A stretch of DNA of 64,000 nucleotides from Pontimicrobium aquaticum (GTDB lineage Bacteria; Bacteroidota; Bacteroidia; Flavobacteriales; Flavobacteriaceae), in contig NZ_SUPL01000002.1 of assembly GCF_005047595.1 (NCBI RefSeq), forward strand, positions 186,001 through 250,000. The letters are read 5' to 3'. The notes beneath the pieces were generated by a model. It worked only from the letters and a program-made list of their open reading frames with translations. It was not told where the DNA came from and ran no database searches. How positions within the stretch are numbered: the stretch's first letter is position 1; every line of letters begins with the position of its first letter. Positions 47,216 to 56,999 of this stretch are shown here, piece after piece. The position numbers were made by a program, and so were the translations under genes.

Positions 47216-48946
47216 ATGAAATCACGATTACTAATCTGCATTATGAGTCTCACTTCTTTTGTTATGGTGTCACAGAATCCTATAACAATTCCAGGTACAA
47301 TTGAATCTACCAATGTGAATTTAACGCTTCAAACAGGAACGTTTCAATTTTTTCCTGGTCAAAATACTTCTACAATGGGAGCTAATGGATCTGTTTTAGG
47401 ACCAACACTTATAATGAATAACGGTGATAACATGAATATAAATATCACCAATAATTTAGGAGAAGACACCACGATACATTGGCATGGTATGCATGTATCT
47501 GCAGCAAATGATGGGGGTCCTCATACAGTAATTGGTGCTGGTCAAACTTGGAATCCTCAATTTGAGGTTATGGATAAAGCAGGAACTTATTGGTACCATC
47601 CACACCTTTTAAATCATACAGACGAACATGTTAGTAAAGGTATTTCAGGATTTATTATTGTTAAAGATACTGAAGAAACTGCTTTAAATTTACCTAGAAG
47701 CTATGGAGTTGATGATTTTCCTTTGGCTGTACAAACTAAGTCATTTGATGATTCCTATCAAATTAAAAGTGATGTGAATGACGACACCGCATTAATGGTC
47801 AATGCAACTATGAATGGTCAATTAGATGTGCCAGCACAAGTAGTGCGTTTAAGACTTTTAAATGGGTCTTCTCAACGAACCTTTAATTTTGGATTAACCG
47901 CAAATAGAACGTTTCATCTTATTGGAACAGATGGAGGTTTAGTTAACACTCCTTTGGCATTAACAAGATTACCATTATCTCCAGGAGCTAGAGCCGAAAT
48001 ATTAGTTGATTTTTCTGGTCTTCAAGGGCAAACAATTCACTTGATGAGTTATGCTTCTGAATTGACAAATGGTAACTATGGAGCTACGTACCCTGGAAAC
48101 TCACCTTCAAAACCATTAGATGGTTATAACCCGAATCCTTTAAATGGTGCCGATTTTAATGTGTTGCAGATGGATGTGGTTGCGCAAACAGCAAGTCCAA
48201 TAACAACAATTCCTTCAACGTTGGTAAATGATGTGCCTTTGGCTGAGGTGACTGCTGACGAAACAAGATCATTTAGGTTTGCTCCTTTAACTTCTGGTTC
48301 TCAACAACTAAATGGAGATTTTTCTATAAATGGGGTTACTATGGATATGAATGTGATTAATGTGACTGTACCTTTAAATAATACAGAGATTTGGACTTTA
48401 GAGAATTTTTCAGCTATTGCACATCCATTTCATATACATGATGTTCAGTTTTATATTTTAGATATTAATGGTAGTCCTCCACCTCTATATTTACAAGGAC
48501 GAAAAGATACTTTCATGGTACCATCAGGCGCAACAGCAAGAATAATTACCAAATTTAAAGATCATTTTGATGATACCATTCCTTACATGTACCATTGCCA
48601 TATGCTAAAACACGAGGATGCATTAGCAGGAATGATGGGACAATTTGTGGTAGTTGACCAAACAGCTGGTTTGGATGATTTGGAGTTGTCTAAAGATGCG
48701 GTTTTGTACCCTAATCCATCAAAAGGGTCTTACATGACGGTTAAGTTGCAAAAATCTTCAGAAAGTATTAAAGCATATTCAATTATTAATCAACTAGGCC
48801 AAATAGTAAGATACCATAAAGTTCACCAAAATGAGTTTAGTAATATGTATTCTTTTCCAATATTTGAATTGGCACAAGGACAGTATTTTATAAAAGTATT
48901 TACAGAAGATAGAATTATAACAAAAAAGTTTACAAAAAATCATTAA
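47216..48946 (+). CDS. multicopper oxidase with T9SS sorting domain
   Basis: 576 residues from the ATG at 47216 (a TTG-opened frame begins at 47201). Signal peptide to VMVSQ. The four copper motifs are present: HWHGMH (H88, H90, H93), YWYHPH (H128, H130), HPFHIHD and YHCHMLKHEDALAGM near the C-terminus. The last 80 residues hold the type A T9SS sorting domain, with LYPNPSKG. The enzyme would be secreted and oxidise Cu(I) to Cu(II) or other substrates at the cell surface. It lies 136 bases behind cusB, with the rest of the copper genes, and is closed by a strong terminator. Confidence 0.92.
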   Translation: MKSRLLICIMSLTSFVMVSQNPITIPGTIESTNVNLTLQTGTFQFFPGQNTSTMGANGSVLGPTLIMNNGDNMNINITNNLGEDTTIHWHGMHVSAANDGGPHTVIGAGQTWNPQFEVMDKAGTYWYHPHLLNHTDEHVSKGISGFIIVKDTEETALNLPRSYGVDDFPLAVQTKSFDDSYQIKSDVNDDTALMVNATMNGQLDVPAQVVRLRLLNGSSQRTFNFGLTANRTFHLIGTDGGLVNTPLALTRLPLSPGARAEILVDFSGLQGQTIHLMSYASELTNGNYGATYPGNSPSKPLDGYNPNPLNGADFNVLQMDVVAQTASPITTIPSTLVNDVPLAEVTADETRSFRFAPLTSGSQQLNGDFSINGVTMDMNVINVTVPLNNTEIWTLENFSAIAHPFHIHDVQFYILDINGSPPPLYLQGRKDTFMVPSGATARIITKFKDHFDDTIPYMYHCHMLKHEDALAGMMGQFVVVDQTAGLDDLELSKDAVLYPNPSKGSYMTVKLQKSSESIKAYSIINQLGQIVRYHKVHQNEFSNMYSFPIFELAQGQYFIKVFTEDRIITKKFTKNH

Positions 48947-49031
48947 ACAACTTTAGATTTCCTTTCGCACGCTTCTTTTTTAAGCTATTTGGAAGTGAGT
49001 GGAATTAATTAAAATTGATTATTTAGCAAGT

Positions 49032-49057
49032 AAAGCCTCATCGAAAAATGAGGCTTT
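49032..49057. terminator. convergent terminator hairpin
   Basis: A 10-base perfect stem (49032-49041 with 49048-49057) with a 6-base loop lies between the oxidase (plus) and the formate dehydrogenase genes (minus). A and T runs on either side allow it to work for both strands. Confidence 0.75.
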
Positions 49058-49062
49058 GTTTA

Positions 49063-51792
49063 TTACACAAGTTCTTTTTTGTATTTTCCTTTACTTTTCC
49101 TAATACGAACAGCAACTACTTTATATTCAGGACACATAGCTTCACTGTCATGAACATCGCCAGTAATGTTGTTAATCATTATTTCGGGGAAATGAAACGT
49201 AGTACTTAAAATACCTTGTTTTACTTCGTCGGTTATTCGAGCTTTAACATCAACCTTACCTCTTGGAGATTCTAAACAAACATATTCACCATCATTAATT
49301 AAATGTGTTTTGGCATCATTTGGATGAATCATTAAATAATCATCTTGAAGGATTTGCTCATTGGCAGTTCTACGCGTCATTGCTCCACAATTGTAATGTT
49401 CCAATTCACGATTGGTCGTTAATATATATGGATAGTCTTTAGCGTGTTCAGTTAACTCAACAGTTTCTTCCCAAGCATTGAATTCAAACTTACCTTTACC
49501 ACGTTTAAATTCAGTAGTGTGTAAAATTTTAGTGTCAGTGCCATCTGCAGCAACTGGCCATTGTAAACCATTGATGCCTAATCGTTCCCATTTGATTCCT
49601 GCAAAGAAAGGTACAATTTGAGAAATTTCTTCCAGCATACCATCAGGAGTATAATCAGGTTGATTATAGCCCATTCGGTTCATAATATCCACAATAATTT
49701 GTCCATCTGGTTTTGTTCCAGGAATAGGCTCAACTACTTGTCTAACTGCTTGCACACGACGTTCACCATTTGTAAAGGTTCCTGACTTTTCAAGGAACGA
49801 CGCTCCTGGTAAAATCACATCGGCATACTTGGCAGTTTCAGTCATAAATAATTCTTGTACAATCACTAAATCGGTTGCTTCAAGGGCTTTGATGACTTTT
49901 TGAGTATTAGGGTCTGTTTGCACCACATCTTCACCGATAATCCAAATAGATTTTAGTTTACCTTCAAGTGCAGCATCAAACATTTCCGGAATTTTATAAC
50001 CTATATGTTTTGGTACTTCAACACCATAAAACTCGTTGTATTTTTTATTGACTTCGTCATTGGTCACATCCAAGTATCCTGCTCCTTGATGAGGTTGAAC
50101 TCCCATATCTGCAGAGCCTTGTACATTGTTTTGACCACGTAATGGATTTACACCAACACCACGACGACCTATATTTCCAGTCATTAGCGCTAAATCTGCA
50201 ATTTGCATCACTGTGAATGTTCCTTGTGAATGTTCGGTAACTCCTAACCCATGGAATGACATTGCATTTGGCGCAGTAGCATAAGCCATTGCAGCAGCTC
50301 GAACTTCATCTCTGGTAACACCAGAAATTTGTTCAATATGGTCTAAGTCAATAGAAAGTAATTCCTTTTTAAAGTCTTCAAATCCTTCAGTTCTATTTTC
50401 AATAAAGGTTTCATCAACCAAACCTTCTGAAACAATGTAGTACATCATCATGTTGAGTACAGCTACATTAGTTCCTGGTCTTAAAGCTATGTGGTGTGTA
50501 GCATATCGAGCTAATTCTGTACGTCTTGGGTCTAACACAATCGATACATTATCTGACTTCATGGCAAACTGCTTCAGTTTTGCTCCAGTTACTGGATGTG
50601 CATCTGTTGGATTGGCACCAATAACCATGATGCAATTGGTGTCTTTTAAATCGTCAATTGAATTGGTTGCAGCTCCTGTGCCATAAGTACGTTGCATACC
50701 TAAGGCAGTAGGTGAGTGACACACACGAGCACAACCATCAATATTATTGGTATTAATGACAGCTCTGTAGAATTTCTGCATTAAATAATTTTCTTCGTTA
50801 GTACAACGAGAGGACGATATTCCAGCCATTGAGTCTGGGCCAAATTCTTCTTTAAATCCAGTTAATTTGTTAGCTATATAATCGTAAACTTCGTCCCAAG
50901 TCACTTTTTCAAATTCACCATTTCGTTTAATCATAGGGGAATTTAATCGTTCAGGATGGTCATAGAATTTAAAGGCATAACGACCTTTTAAACAGGTATG
51001 ACCCTGATTTACTTCGGCATCGTAAGGTGCTTGAATACTTAATATTTCACCATTACTTGTAGATACCTCTAGGTTACATCCAACACCACAATAGGTGCAA
51101 ATGGTTCTTGTTGTATCTGTTGCTTGAATAGCTTTTGATTGGAATACATCAGAAATTGCAGACGTTGGGCATGCTTGCGAACAAGCACCACAACTTACAC
51201 AATCTGAATCCATAAATGAATCGTCTAGCCCTTTAATAATTTTAGAATCAAAACCTCTACCAGACATACTTAATATAAACTCACCCTGAACTTCATCACA
51301 AGCTCTTACACAGCGATAGCAGTTGATGCATTTTGATAGATCAGACGTCATATAAGGATGACTCAAATCTTTCATTCTGTATAGGTGATTATCACCTTCA
51401 GGATAACGAACATCGCGAATTCCAACTTGTGCAGCAACTGTTTGTAATTCACAGTTTCCATTGACTTCACAGGTTAAACAATCTAATGGATGATCGGTTA
51501 AAACCAATTCTACAATATTTTTTCTGAGTGCTTTTACAGCCTCTGTGCTTGTGTAAATATATTGTCCTTCAGTAACAGGAGTATGACAAGATGCCATTGT
51601 TTTTACTGATCCATTTGCTTCTAAAGCCACTTCAACACTACATACTCTACAGGAGCCAAAAGGGTCTAAATTTGGTGCGTCGCATAGCGTAGGAACTAAG
51701 TTTTTTTCCTTGTAACGACGAATAAATGAAAGCATGGTTTCACCTTCCTTAATTTCAAATGCTTTGTTGTCTATATATGCTATTTTATTCAT
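49063..51792 (-). CDS. NAD-linked formate dehydrogenase, molybdopterin subunit
   Basis: 909 residues. The N-terminus holds a [2Fe-2S] site (C37, C48, C51, C69), an H101...C105-C108-C114 cluster, two ferredoxin-type [4Fe-4S] sites (C155-C165 and C198-C208) and the C232-C235-C239 site of the molybdopterin domain. The metal ligand is C358, with H359 next to it (RVCHSP), the formate dehydrogenase type; this is cysteine, not selenocysteine. The domain order resembles the FdsA type of NAD-dependent, soluble formate dehydrogenase. It converts formate to CO2 in the cytoplasm and passes electrons to the fused NuoE/NuoF-like subunit encoded 6 bases upstream. Confidence 0.92.
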   Translation of the reverse strand: MNKIAYIDNKAFEIKEGETMLSFIRRYKEKNLVPTLCDAPNLDPFGSCRVCSVEVALEANGSVKTMASCHTPVTEGQYIYTSTEAVKALRKNIVELVLTDHPLDCLTCEVNGNCELQTVAAQVGIRDVRYPEGDNHLYRMKDLSHPYMTSDLSKCINCYRCVRACDEVQGEFILSMSGRGFDSKIIKGLDDSFMDSDCVSCGACSQACPTSAISDVFQSKAIQATDTTRTICTYCGVGCNLEVSTSNGEILSIQAPYDAEVNQGHTCLKGRYAFKFYDHPERLNSPMIKRNGEFEKVTWDEVYDYIANKLTGFKEEFGPDSMAGISSSRCTNEENYLMQKFYRAVINTNNIDGCARVCHSPTALGMQRTYGTGAATNSIDDLKDTNCIMVIGANPTDAHPVTGAKLKQFAMKSDNVSIVLDPRRTELARYATHHIALRPGTNVAVLNMMMYYIVSEGLVDETFIENRTEGFEDFKKELLSIDLDHIEQISGVTRDEVRAAAMAYATAPNAMSFHGLGVTEHSQGTFTVMQIADLALMTGNIGRRGVGVNPLRGQNNVQGSADMGVQPHQGAGYLDVTNDEVNKKYNEFYGVEVPKHIGYKIPEMFDAALEGKLKSIWIIGEDVVQTDPNTQKVIKALEATDLVIVQELFMTETAKYADVILPGASFLEKSGTFTNGERRVQAVRQVVEPIPGTKPDGQIIVDIMNRMGYNQPDYTPDGMLEEISQIVPFFAGIKWERLGINGLQWPVAADGTDTKILHTTEFKRGKGKFEFNAWEETVELTEHAKDYPYILTTNRELEHYNCGAMTRRTANEQILQDDYLMIHPNDAKTHLINDGEYVCLESPRGKVDVKARITDEVKQGILSTTFHFPEIMINNITGDVHDSEAMCPEYKVVAVRIRKSKGKYKKELV

Positions 51793-51798
51793 AATCGT

Positions 51799-53451
51799 CT
51801 AGTTGAAATATTGTCTTAATTCATCATCAAAATACTGTAAGGCATTACGAACTGGTAACGGAATTCCACCACCATGCGCACATAATGAACCTTGCTCTAA
51901 AGTGGTTAACAAATCGGTAAATAGTTTTTTGTCTATTTTATAATCTGAGGTCAATGCTTTTTCGGCTAATTCTTGACCTCGTTTTGTTCCTAATCTGCAA
52001 GGGAAACATTTCCCGCAGCTTTCATAAGCTGCAAAATCGAAAAGATGTTCAATGAATTTCATAATTGGATAATCGGAAGGAACAGAAACAACCGATGCAT
52101 GACCTAGAAGGAATCCATTTTTTGAAAAGGATTCAAAATCAACAGTTAAATCCTCAATTTTTGAAACTGGGACTAAACCACCAAGTGGACCACCAATTTG
52201 AACAGCTTTCACATCAGATTTAAAACCACCACCAAGCTCATTAATTACATAAGATAGTGGTGTTCCCATTTCAACTTCATACATACCTGGATTGTTAAAG
52301 AAACTGTCTAAAGAGACTAATTTTGTGCCTGAAGAACGTTCTGTACCAATGGCTTTCCAAGCTTCTCCACCATTTGAAATGATATAATGTAAAGCAGCTA
52401 ATGTCTCTACATTATTAACCGTTGTTGGTTTGTTGAATAGTCCTTTTTGTGCTGGAAAAGGAGGACGAACTCTTACTTCAGGACGTTGGCCTTCAATAGA
52501 ATTTATTAGGGCCGTTTCTTCACCGCAGATGTAAGAACCCTGAGCTTGAATGATTTTAAAATCGAAACTAAAATCTGAACTGTTGATATTTTCACCAATT
52601 AAATTGTTTGTTTTTAATTCATCAATAGCGTCTTGAACTATTTTAACAGCTTCTGGATATTCAGCACGAATGTATAGTATACCATATTTTGCATGAGTTA
52701 CATATCCAGAAATCAACATTCCGAACAACACCGAATGTGGTTGGTGTTCTAATAAATATCTATCTGAATACGCTCCTGGGTCACCTTCATCAGCATTACA
52801 TATGATAAATTTTGTTTCGTTTTCTACGTTTCGGCAGAATTGTAATTTTAATCCCATTGGGAAACCTGCACCACCACGACCACGAACATTTGAAGTTTTT
52901 ATTTCCTCCAATACATCAGCAGAGTCTTTTTGAAGCGCTTCTAAAAATGGTTGATAGTAATCAGTAATATTACTAAAAGGAGCGGTTAGAATTTGTTTGC
53001 CACTGGCTTTTATATTGTAGGTGTCTTGATTTAAATTGGAGTCAGAATCAATTATGCTATTTAAATTGGAAATGGCATCACCAGAATAATTTTTCCCATC
53101 ATAATGAAACGCAGAATTTTCATGGCAACGACCTAGACAAGTCATATGTCCAATTTCTTCAGCATCAAACTTACTCTTTAACGAATTGATTACTTTTTCT
53201 TGAGTACCAGCACAAACGCAAGCAGTTCCGTTACACACATATACTTTTTTGCCTTTGTTTTCAGGTTTTAAAAAATCATAAAAACTAGCCGTTCCAAAGG
53301 TATTGGCTTTACCAATTAGAAACTCATCGGCTAATTTAGCCATGGCTTCGTTATTTGGTGTACCTTCAGGTTTTGCTAATTTTCCAAGTTTATCAAAGAG
53401 GTTGTCTTTGAGTCCTTTTCTTCCTAATAATTCACTTAAATTATCTGACAT
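51799..53451 (-). CDS. NuoE/NuoF-like fused formate dehydrogenase subunit
   Basis: 550 residues. The N-terminal part is a thioredoxin-like [2Fe-2S] domain (C73-x4-C78 and C105-x3-C109), the NuoE type. From about residue 150 follows a NuoF-like part with the RGRGGAGFP FMN/NADH-binding loop (about 191-199) and, near the C-terminus, the CGKCFPC [4Fe-4S] site. In most bacteria these are two proteins (FdsG and FdsB); here they are one. It accepts electrons from the molybdenum subunit and reduces NAD+. It sits 6 bases from each of its neighbours. Confidence 0.9.
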   Translation of the reverse strand: MSDNLSELLGRKGLKDNLFDKLGKLAKPEGTPNNEAMAKLADEFLIGKANTFGTASFYDFLKPENKGKKVYVCNGTACVCAGTQEKVINSLKSKFDAEEIGHMTCLGRCHENSAFHYDGKNYSGDAISNLNSIIDSDSNLNQDTYNIKASGKQILTAPFSNITDYYQPFLEALQKDSADVLEEIKTSNVRGRGGAGFPMGLKLQFCRNVENETKFIICNADEGDPGAYSDRYLLEHQPHSVLFGMLISGYVTHAKYGILYIRAEYPEAVKIVQDAIDELKTNNLIGENINSSDFSFDFKIIQAQGSYICGEETALINSIEGQRPEVRVRPPFPAQKGLFNKPTTVNNVETLAALHYIISNGGEAWKAIGTERSSGTKLVSLDSFFNNPGMYEVEMGTPLSYVINELGGGFKSDVKAVQIGGPLGGLVPVSKIEDLTVDFESFSKNGFLLGHASVVSVPSDYPIMKFIEHLFDFAAYESCGKCFPCRLGTKRGQELAEKALTSDYKIDKKLFTDLLTTLEQGSLCAHGGGIPLPVRNALQYFDDELRQYFN

Positions 53452-53457
53452 ATATTT

Positions 53458-54282
53458 TTAACTCGCTTTTGTATTGGTTGATTGTATTTTAGTTCGTTGT
53501 GGATTGGAATAACAAGTGGCTCTTTCATCTCTACAAAAGGCAAACAAGGTTATTCCCAGTTCTTTAGCATAATCGACTGCTAATGATGAAGGTGCAGAAA
53601 CAGCAGCCAAAAAAGGTGTTTGTGCTTTAAAACACTTAATAACAATTTCGTAGGAAATACGACCGCTAACCGTCATGATTTTAGCCTCACTTAATTCTTC
53701 TTCATTAATTAGTTTTCCTACTATTTTGTCCACAGCATTATGGCGACCAATATCTTCCATTGCACATAGTAGTTTTCCGTTTAGTGTAAATGCAGCAGCT
53801 GCATGTGTACCACCAGATTCCTTGAAGTTATGTTGAACAGTATTCATTTTATTGAATAAGTTATGAATGAGTCCAATATCAATTTTATGTTTATCATTAA
53901 TGGTTTTACCTATAAATGTTAAGTCGCTAAGTTCGGTTTTTCCACAAATACCACATGAGGAAACAGAAAGTAAACTTCTACTATTAGTATAGCCTTTGCC
54001 TAACTCTTTTTCTGGAATATTAACATTAACAATAGTCACAATACCATTGCTATTCTCTTTTTTAAGTGATATTTCAGGGGTGAAATTTACGTTATTTATA
54101 ACACCTTCTGCATGCAGTAACCCACGAACAAGCTCAATATCATTGCCAGGTGTTCGCATAGAAACTGTAAACGGCTTGTTGTTAATGTCTATTTGCAAAG
54201 CTTCTTCAACAGTTAGCGCATCCACAATTTTGTCGATGTCATTAATGTTAAATTTTTTGCCTTCGTAATTTCGAGTAGCCAT
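53458..54282 (-). CDS. fdhD: FdhD, formate dehydrogenase sulfurtransferase
   Basis: 274 residues. The conserved CGIC (C110 and C113) is the CxxC site by which FdhD transfers sulfur to the molybdenum cofactor, which is needed for an active formate dehydrogenase. The C-terminal half holds the typical CRDERATCYSNP stretch. It is the first gene of the minus-strand fdhD-FdsGB-FdsA unit, with 6-base gaps. The enzyme's genes and its maturation factor thus come as a set. Confidence 0.93.
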   Translation of the reverse strand: MATRNYEGKKFNINDIDKIVDALTVEEALQIDINNKPFTVSMRTPGNDIELVRGLLHAEGVINNVNFTPEISLKKENSNGIVTIVNVNIPEKELGKGYTNSRSLLSVSSCGICGKTELSDLTFIGKTINDKHKIDIGLIHNLFNKMNTVQHNFKESGGTHAAAAFTLNGKLLCAMEDIGRHNAVDKIVGKLINEEELSEAKIMTVSGRISYEIVIKCFKAQTPFLAAVSAPSSLAVDYAKELGITLFAFCRDERATCYSNPQRTKIQSTNTKAS

Positions 54283-54372
54283 GATATTATGGTTAAATCA
54301 ATGGTCAATTTACATAAAGTTGAGCGATTTTGCCATTTTTATTTTATAACGATGTGTTAAAATAAAAAATTA

Positions 54373-55176
54373 TTAATCCAGAAGTTGAAGTGTAACTAAA
54401 TAAGCACAATGGTCTGAGGCAATGGCGTCACAAATAGTCTCTCTTTTAAGTACTTTCCATCGATGTTTTGGATAGAATAATACATAATCAATTTTTTTAG
54501 TAGGATTTTCGGAAGAAAAGGTTGGTTGAGGATTGTTCTTATCATAGGAAACTGTCCAAAAACTCTCAAGAATATTCATCGTATTACTATTAGGTTCAGC
54601 ATTTAAGTCGCCAGCTAAAATGGTTGGGTATTTGTTACTTGAAAACACTTTGTTAATTTCTTTAGCTTGCATAATTTTATTGGTCTCTAGCTTTAAATGA
54701 TCTAAATGCGTCCCAATAAAAGAGATGGTGTCTTTTGAAGGTAACACCGTTGTAATTTCTAAAGCAGCACGAGGCTCATCACCAGGAATATAAGGTAAAG
54801 ATACATTTCGTGTACTCAAAAAAGTGTGTTTAGATAATACACCCTCACCATATTCACCACCATCATAATACATGGCTCTGCCATAAATAGGAGCCATTTT
54901 TGTTCGCCAACCTAATTCGGTTACTAAATCATACTTTTTCGCACGATTGGTTTTGTAATCTACTTCTTGAAGTGCCACAAAATCAGGATTCGCATCTATA
55001 ATGACTTTGGCAATAATATCTAAATTAAAATCACCTTTCATGGTTTTTCCGTGAAGAATATTAAAAGAAAGAACCTTTACGATTTTAGTGTTATCAATTT
55101 GATGCTGTGACCAAACAGTAGAAGAAATTAAACAGCAAGTTAGTATTCCAATAAATTTTTGCTTAATATTTTTCAT
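54373..55176 (-). CDS. exported endonuclease/exonuclease/phosphatase-family protein
   Basis: 267 residues with a signal peptide ending near VWSQ. Motifs of the family are in order: N in LSFNILHG, E in LQEVDYK, the GDLNAEPNS loop and SDHCAYL at the end. The family includes phosphodiesterases and nucleases; members with a signal peptide often act on phospholipids or nucleotides outside the cytoplasm. It overlaps the end of the DacB-type gene by 14 bases, so the two share a transcript. Confidence 0.85.
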   Translation of the reverse strand: MKNIKQKFIGILTCCLISSTVWSQHQIDNTKIVKVLSFNILHGKTMKGDFNLDIIAKVIIDANPDFVALQEVDYKTNRAKKYDLVTELGWRTKMAPIYGRAMYYDGGEYGEGVLSKHTFLSTRNVSLPYIPGDEPRAALEITTVLPSKDTISFIGTHLDHLKLETNKIMQAKEINKVFSSNKYPTILAGDLNAEPNSNTMNILESFWTVSYDKNNPQPTFSSENPTKKIDYVLFYPKHRWKVLKRETICDAIASDHCAYLVTLQLLD

Positions 55177-56431
55177 AGATCTTTGATAGATGGTCTTGTA
55201 TTTGTTTTCTAATGTTAGAATTTGACTGATTAAAGTTGTTATTCATATAACTAAAAATTAAGGGTGTTCCTTTTTTTGTAATGATATAACCACTTAAACA
55301 ATAAGTATTAGATAGGGTTCCAGATTTAGCATATACATAAGGCTTCTCTTTTCCTCCATACCAGTTTCGTAAGGTGCCATTTTCTCCTCCAACAGGAAAG
55401 TAACTTAGTAGTTTATCTAAAGGAATTTCCTGATACATTTTTGTTAATAAATGTACAGTGTCTTCGGGTGAAAATAAATTGTAAACAGATAAGCCAGACC
55501 CATCTCTCCAAACAGGTTTTTGAGGTAAGTTTTGTAAGTGATTCTCAAGAATATATTCAATACCATCTTCAGCATTGTAAGTGTCATTAACCTTTTTTGC
55601 AACTTGTAGCATTAATTGTTCAGCAATAAAATTGTCACTCACCACAAGCATTTGTTTGTAAACTGAATCTACCGCAATACTATAAAAAGGTTTAAAATCT
55701 AAATCGCTTTTCTTAGACATTACATGTACAGGTTTTTGTAAGGTATCGCTTAACAATTCAGCAACTATTTTTGTGGACGTTTTAAAAGGAATGTAATTTA
55801 AAGTAGAATCTAACCGCTCTAAATAAAATTGGTTTTCTTCAAACTCTCTATTCATATCTATTGAATCCAAAACAGTAATGTTTTTTTTAAAAAAAGAAGG
55901 ATGCGCTGCAATAGAATCTCCTTTCATAGCATAAGTAAACACATTGCCATACATTGGGAATAAGCTTCTTTCGGGCATATAATAGTATTGATAATCCTCC
56001 CATGACCATCCATTCCCAAAACGATTGTCGTCTAAAGATTCATCCAATATAACTATTGGACCATCATGCTCTTTTAAAAAAGGGATGGTTTTAGAGCCTT
56101 CAAATTCATATAAAAATGAAGGGTCTGCAGTACCTTTAATATAAAGGGTGTCATAGTTTTTGTAATACTCAAGACCAATTAGAGAATCTCCTAAAGTTTT
56201 ATAGGCCGAATAGAACGTATATAGTTTTGTATTAGAGGCAGGTGTAAAAAACTTACTTCCATTATGGTTAATGATTTGTGTTTTGGTTTCAGGATTATAC
56301 AAAACAAAACCTTTAAAGAATTCTGAATCATTTTGATGGTTCTTAAAATCTTTTTTTAGTTTGTGAGTTGTACCACAAGAACTGATTGTAATTATAAATA
56401 TGAGTAAAAAAAGTTTGAGATATACTTTCAT
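55163..56431 (-). CDS. D-alanyl-D-alanine carboxypeptidase, DacB/PBP4-type
   Basis: 422 residues with a lipoprotein signal (lipobox cysteine C19, ISSC). The catalytic motifs are S66-N-T-K69 in PASNTKL, SDN in VSDNFIAE and KSG in AKSGTLSNT, the serine-type S13 pattern. The family removes the last D-alanine or cleaves cross-links in peptidoglycan. It is shorter than E. coli PBP4 (477). Its 3' end overlaps the exonuclease-family gene by 14 bases. Confidence 0.85.
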   Translation of the reverse strand: MKVYLKLFLLIFIITISSCGTTHKLKKDFKNHQNDSEFFKGFVLYNPETKTQIINHNGSKFFTPASNTKLYTFYSAYKTLGDSLIGLEYYKNYDTLYIKGTADPSFLYEFEGSKTIPFLKEHDGPIVILDESLDDNRFGNGWSWEDYQYYYMPERSLFPMYGNVFTYAMKGDSIAAHPSFFKKNITVLDSIDMNREFEENQFYLERLDSTLNYIPFKTSTKIVAELLSDTLQKPVHVMSKKSDLDFKPFYSIAVDSVYKQMLVVSDNFIAEQLMLQVAKKVNDTYNAEDGIEYILENHLQNLPQKPVWRDGSGLSVYNLFSPEDTVHLLTKMYQEIPLDKLLSYFPVGGENGTLRNWYGGKEKPYVYAKSGTLSNTYCLSGYIITKKGTPLIFSYMNNNFNQSNSNIRKQIQDHLSKIYEKY

Positions 56432-56512
56432 TTTATATTGGTTGGTAATAGGTTAGTTTTAACTTTAATATTATCGAAGATAACAAATACATTAATAAGG
56501 TTAAATAATTTT

Positions 56513-56520
56513 TATTTTTG
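56513..56520 (+). promoter_or_regulatory. TAnnTTTG promoter box before TrmH-family gene
   Basis: TATTTTTG fits TAnnTTTG and ends 7 bases before the ATG at 56528. This placement argues for the ATG at 56528 as start and for a nearly leaderless transcript. Confidence 0.5.
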
Positions 56521-56527
56521 TCAACTT

Positions 56528-56986
56528 ATGATAGATAATTTTGAAAACGAATATTTTGGCATTGGTATCCAAAATGGTAAAACACCGGAAAATCTTGGTG
56601 TCCTTTGGAGGTCTGCTCAAAACTTAGGAGCTAGTTTTATTTTTACTATTGGTAATAGGTATGCAAAACAAGCTTGCGATACACATAATGCTGTAAAAGC
56701 AATGCCATATTTTCATTATGACACGTTTGAAGATTTTTACAACCATTTGCCAAAAGGAGCTAGGTTAGTTGGTGTAGAACTTACTGAAGAAGCGGTAAGC
56801 TTAGAAAGCTTTCATCACCCAAGGCGTTGTGTGTATTTATTAGGAGCGGAAGATCATGGTTTATCAAAGAAAGCTATTGAAAAATCACATCATTTGGTAA
56901 AGTTTAAATCGGAGTTAAGCCTAAATGTATCTGTTGCTGGAAGTATTGTGATGTACGATAGAGGCTTACATAAATCTAGAAGTTAA
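56528..56986 (+). CDS. TrmH/SpoU-family RNA methyltransferase
   Basis: 152 residues from the ATG at 56528. A longer frame begins at 56438 but crosses the promoter box and has an implausible N-terminus. Three SPOUT motifs are seen: NLGVLWRSA, LLGAEDHGLSK and LNVSVAGSIVMYD, the S-adenosylmethionine site of the knotted fold. It methylates RNA, most likely tRNA or rRNA ribose; the exact base is not clear. The amidohydrolase gene starts 13 bases later, so they may be co-transcribed. Confidence 0.85.
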   Translation: MIDNFENEYFGIGIQNGKTPENLGVLWRSAQNLGASFIFTIGNRYAKQACDTHNAVKAMPYFHYDTFEDFYNHLPKGARLVGVELTEEAVSLESFHHPRRCVYLLGAEDHGLSKKAIEKSHHLVKFKSELSLNVSVAGSIVMYDRGLHKSRS

Positions 56987-56999
56987 TAAGAATGTAATT

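Noticed and set aside
50719-50721. Possible selenocysteine at the formate dehydrogenase active site
   Set aside because: The codon is TGT (cysteine, C358), so no UGA is involved.
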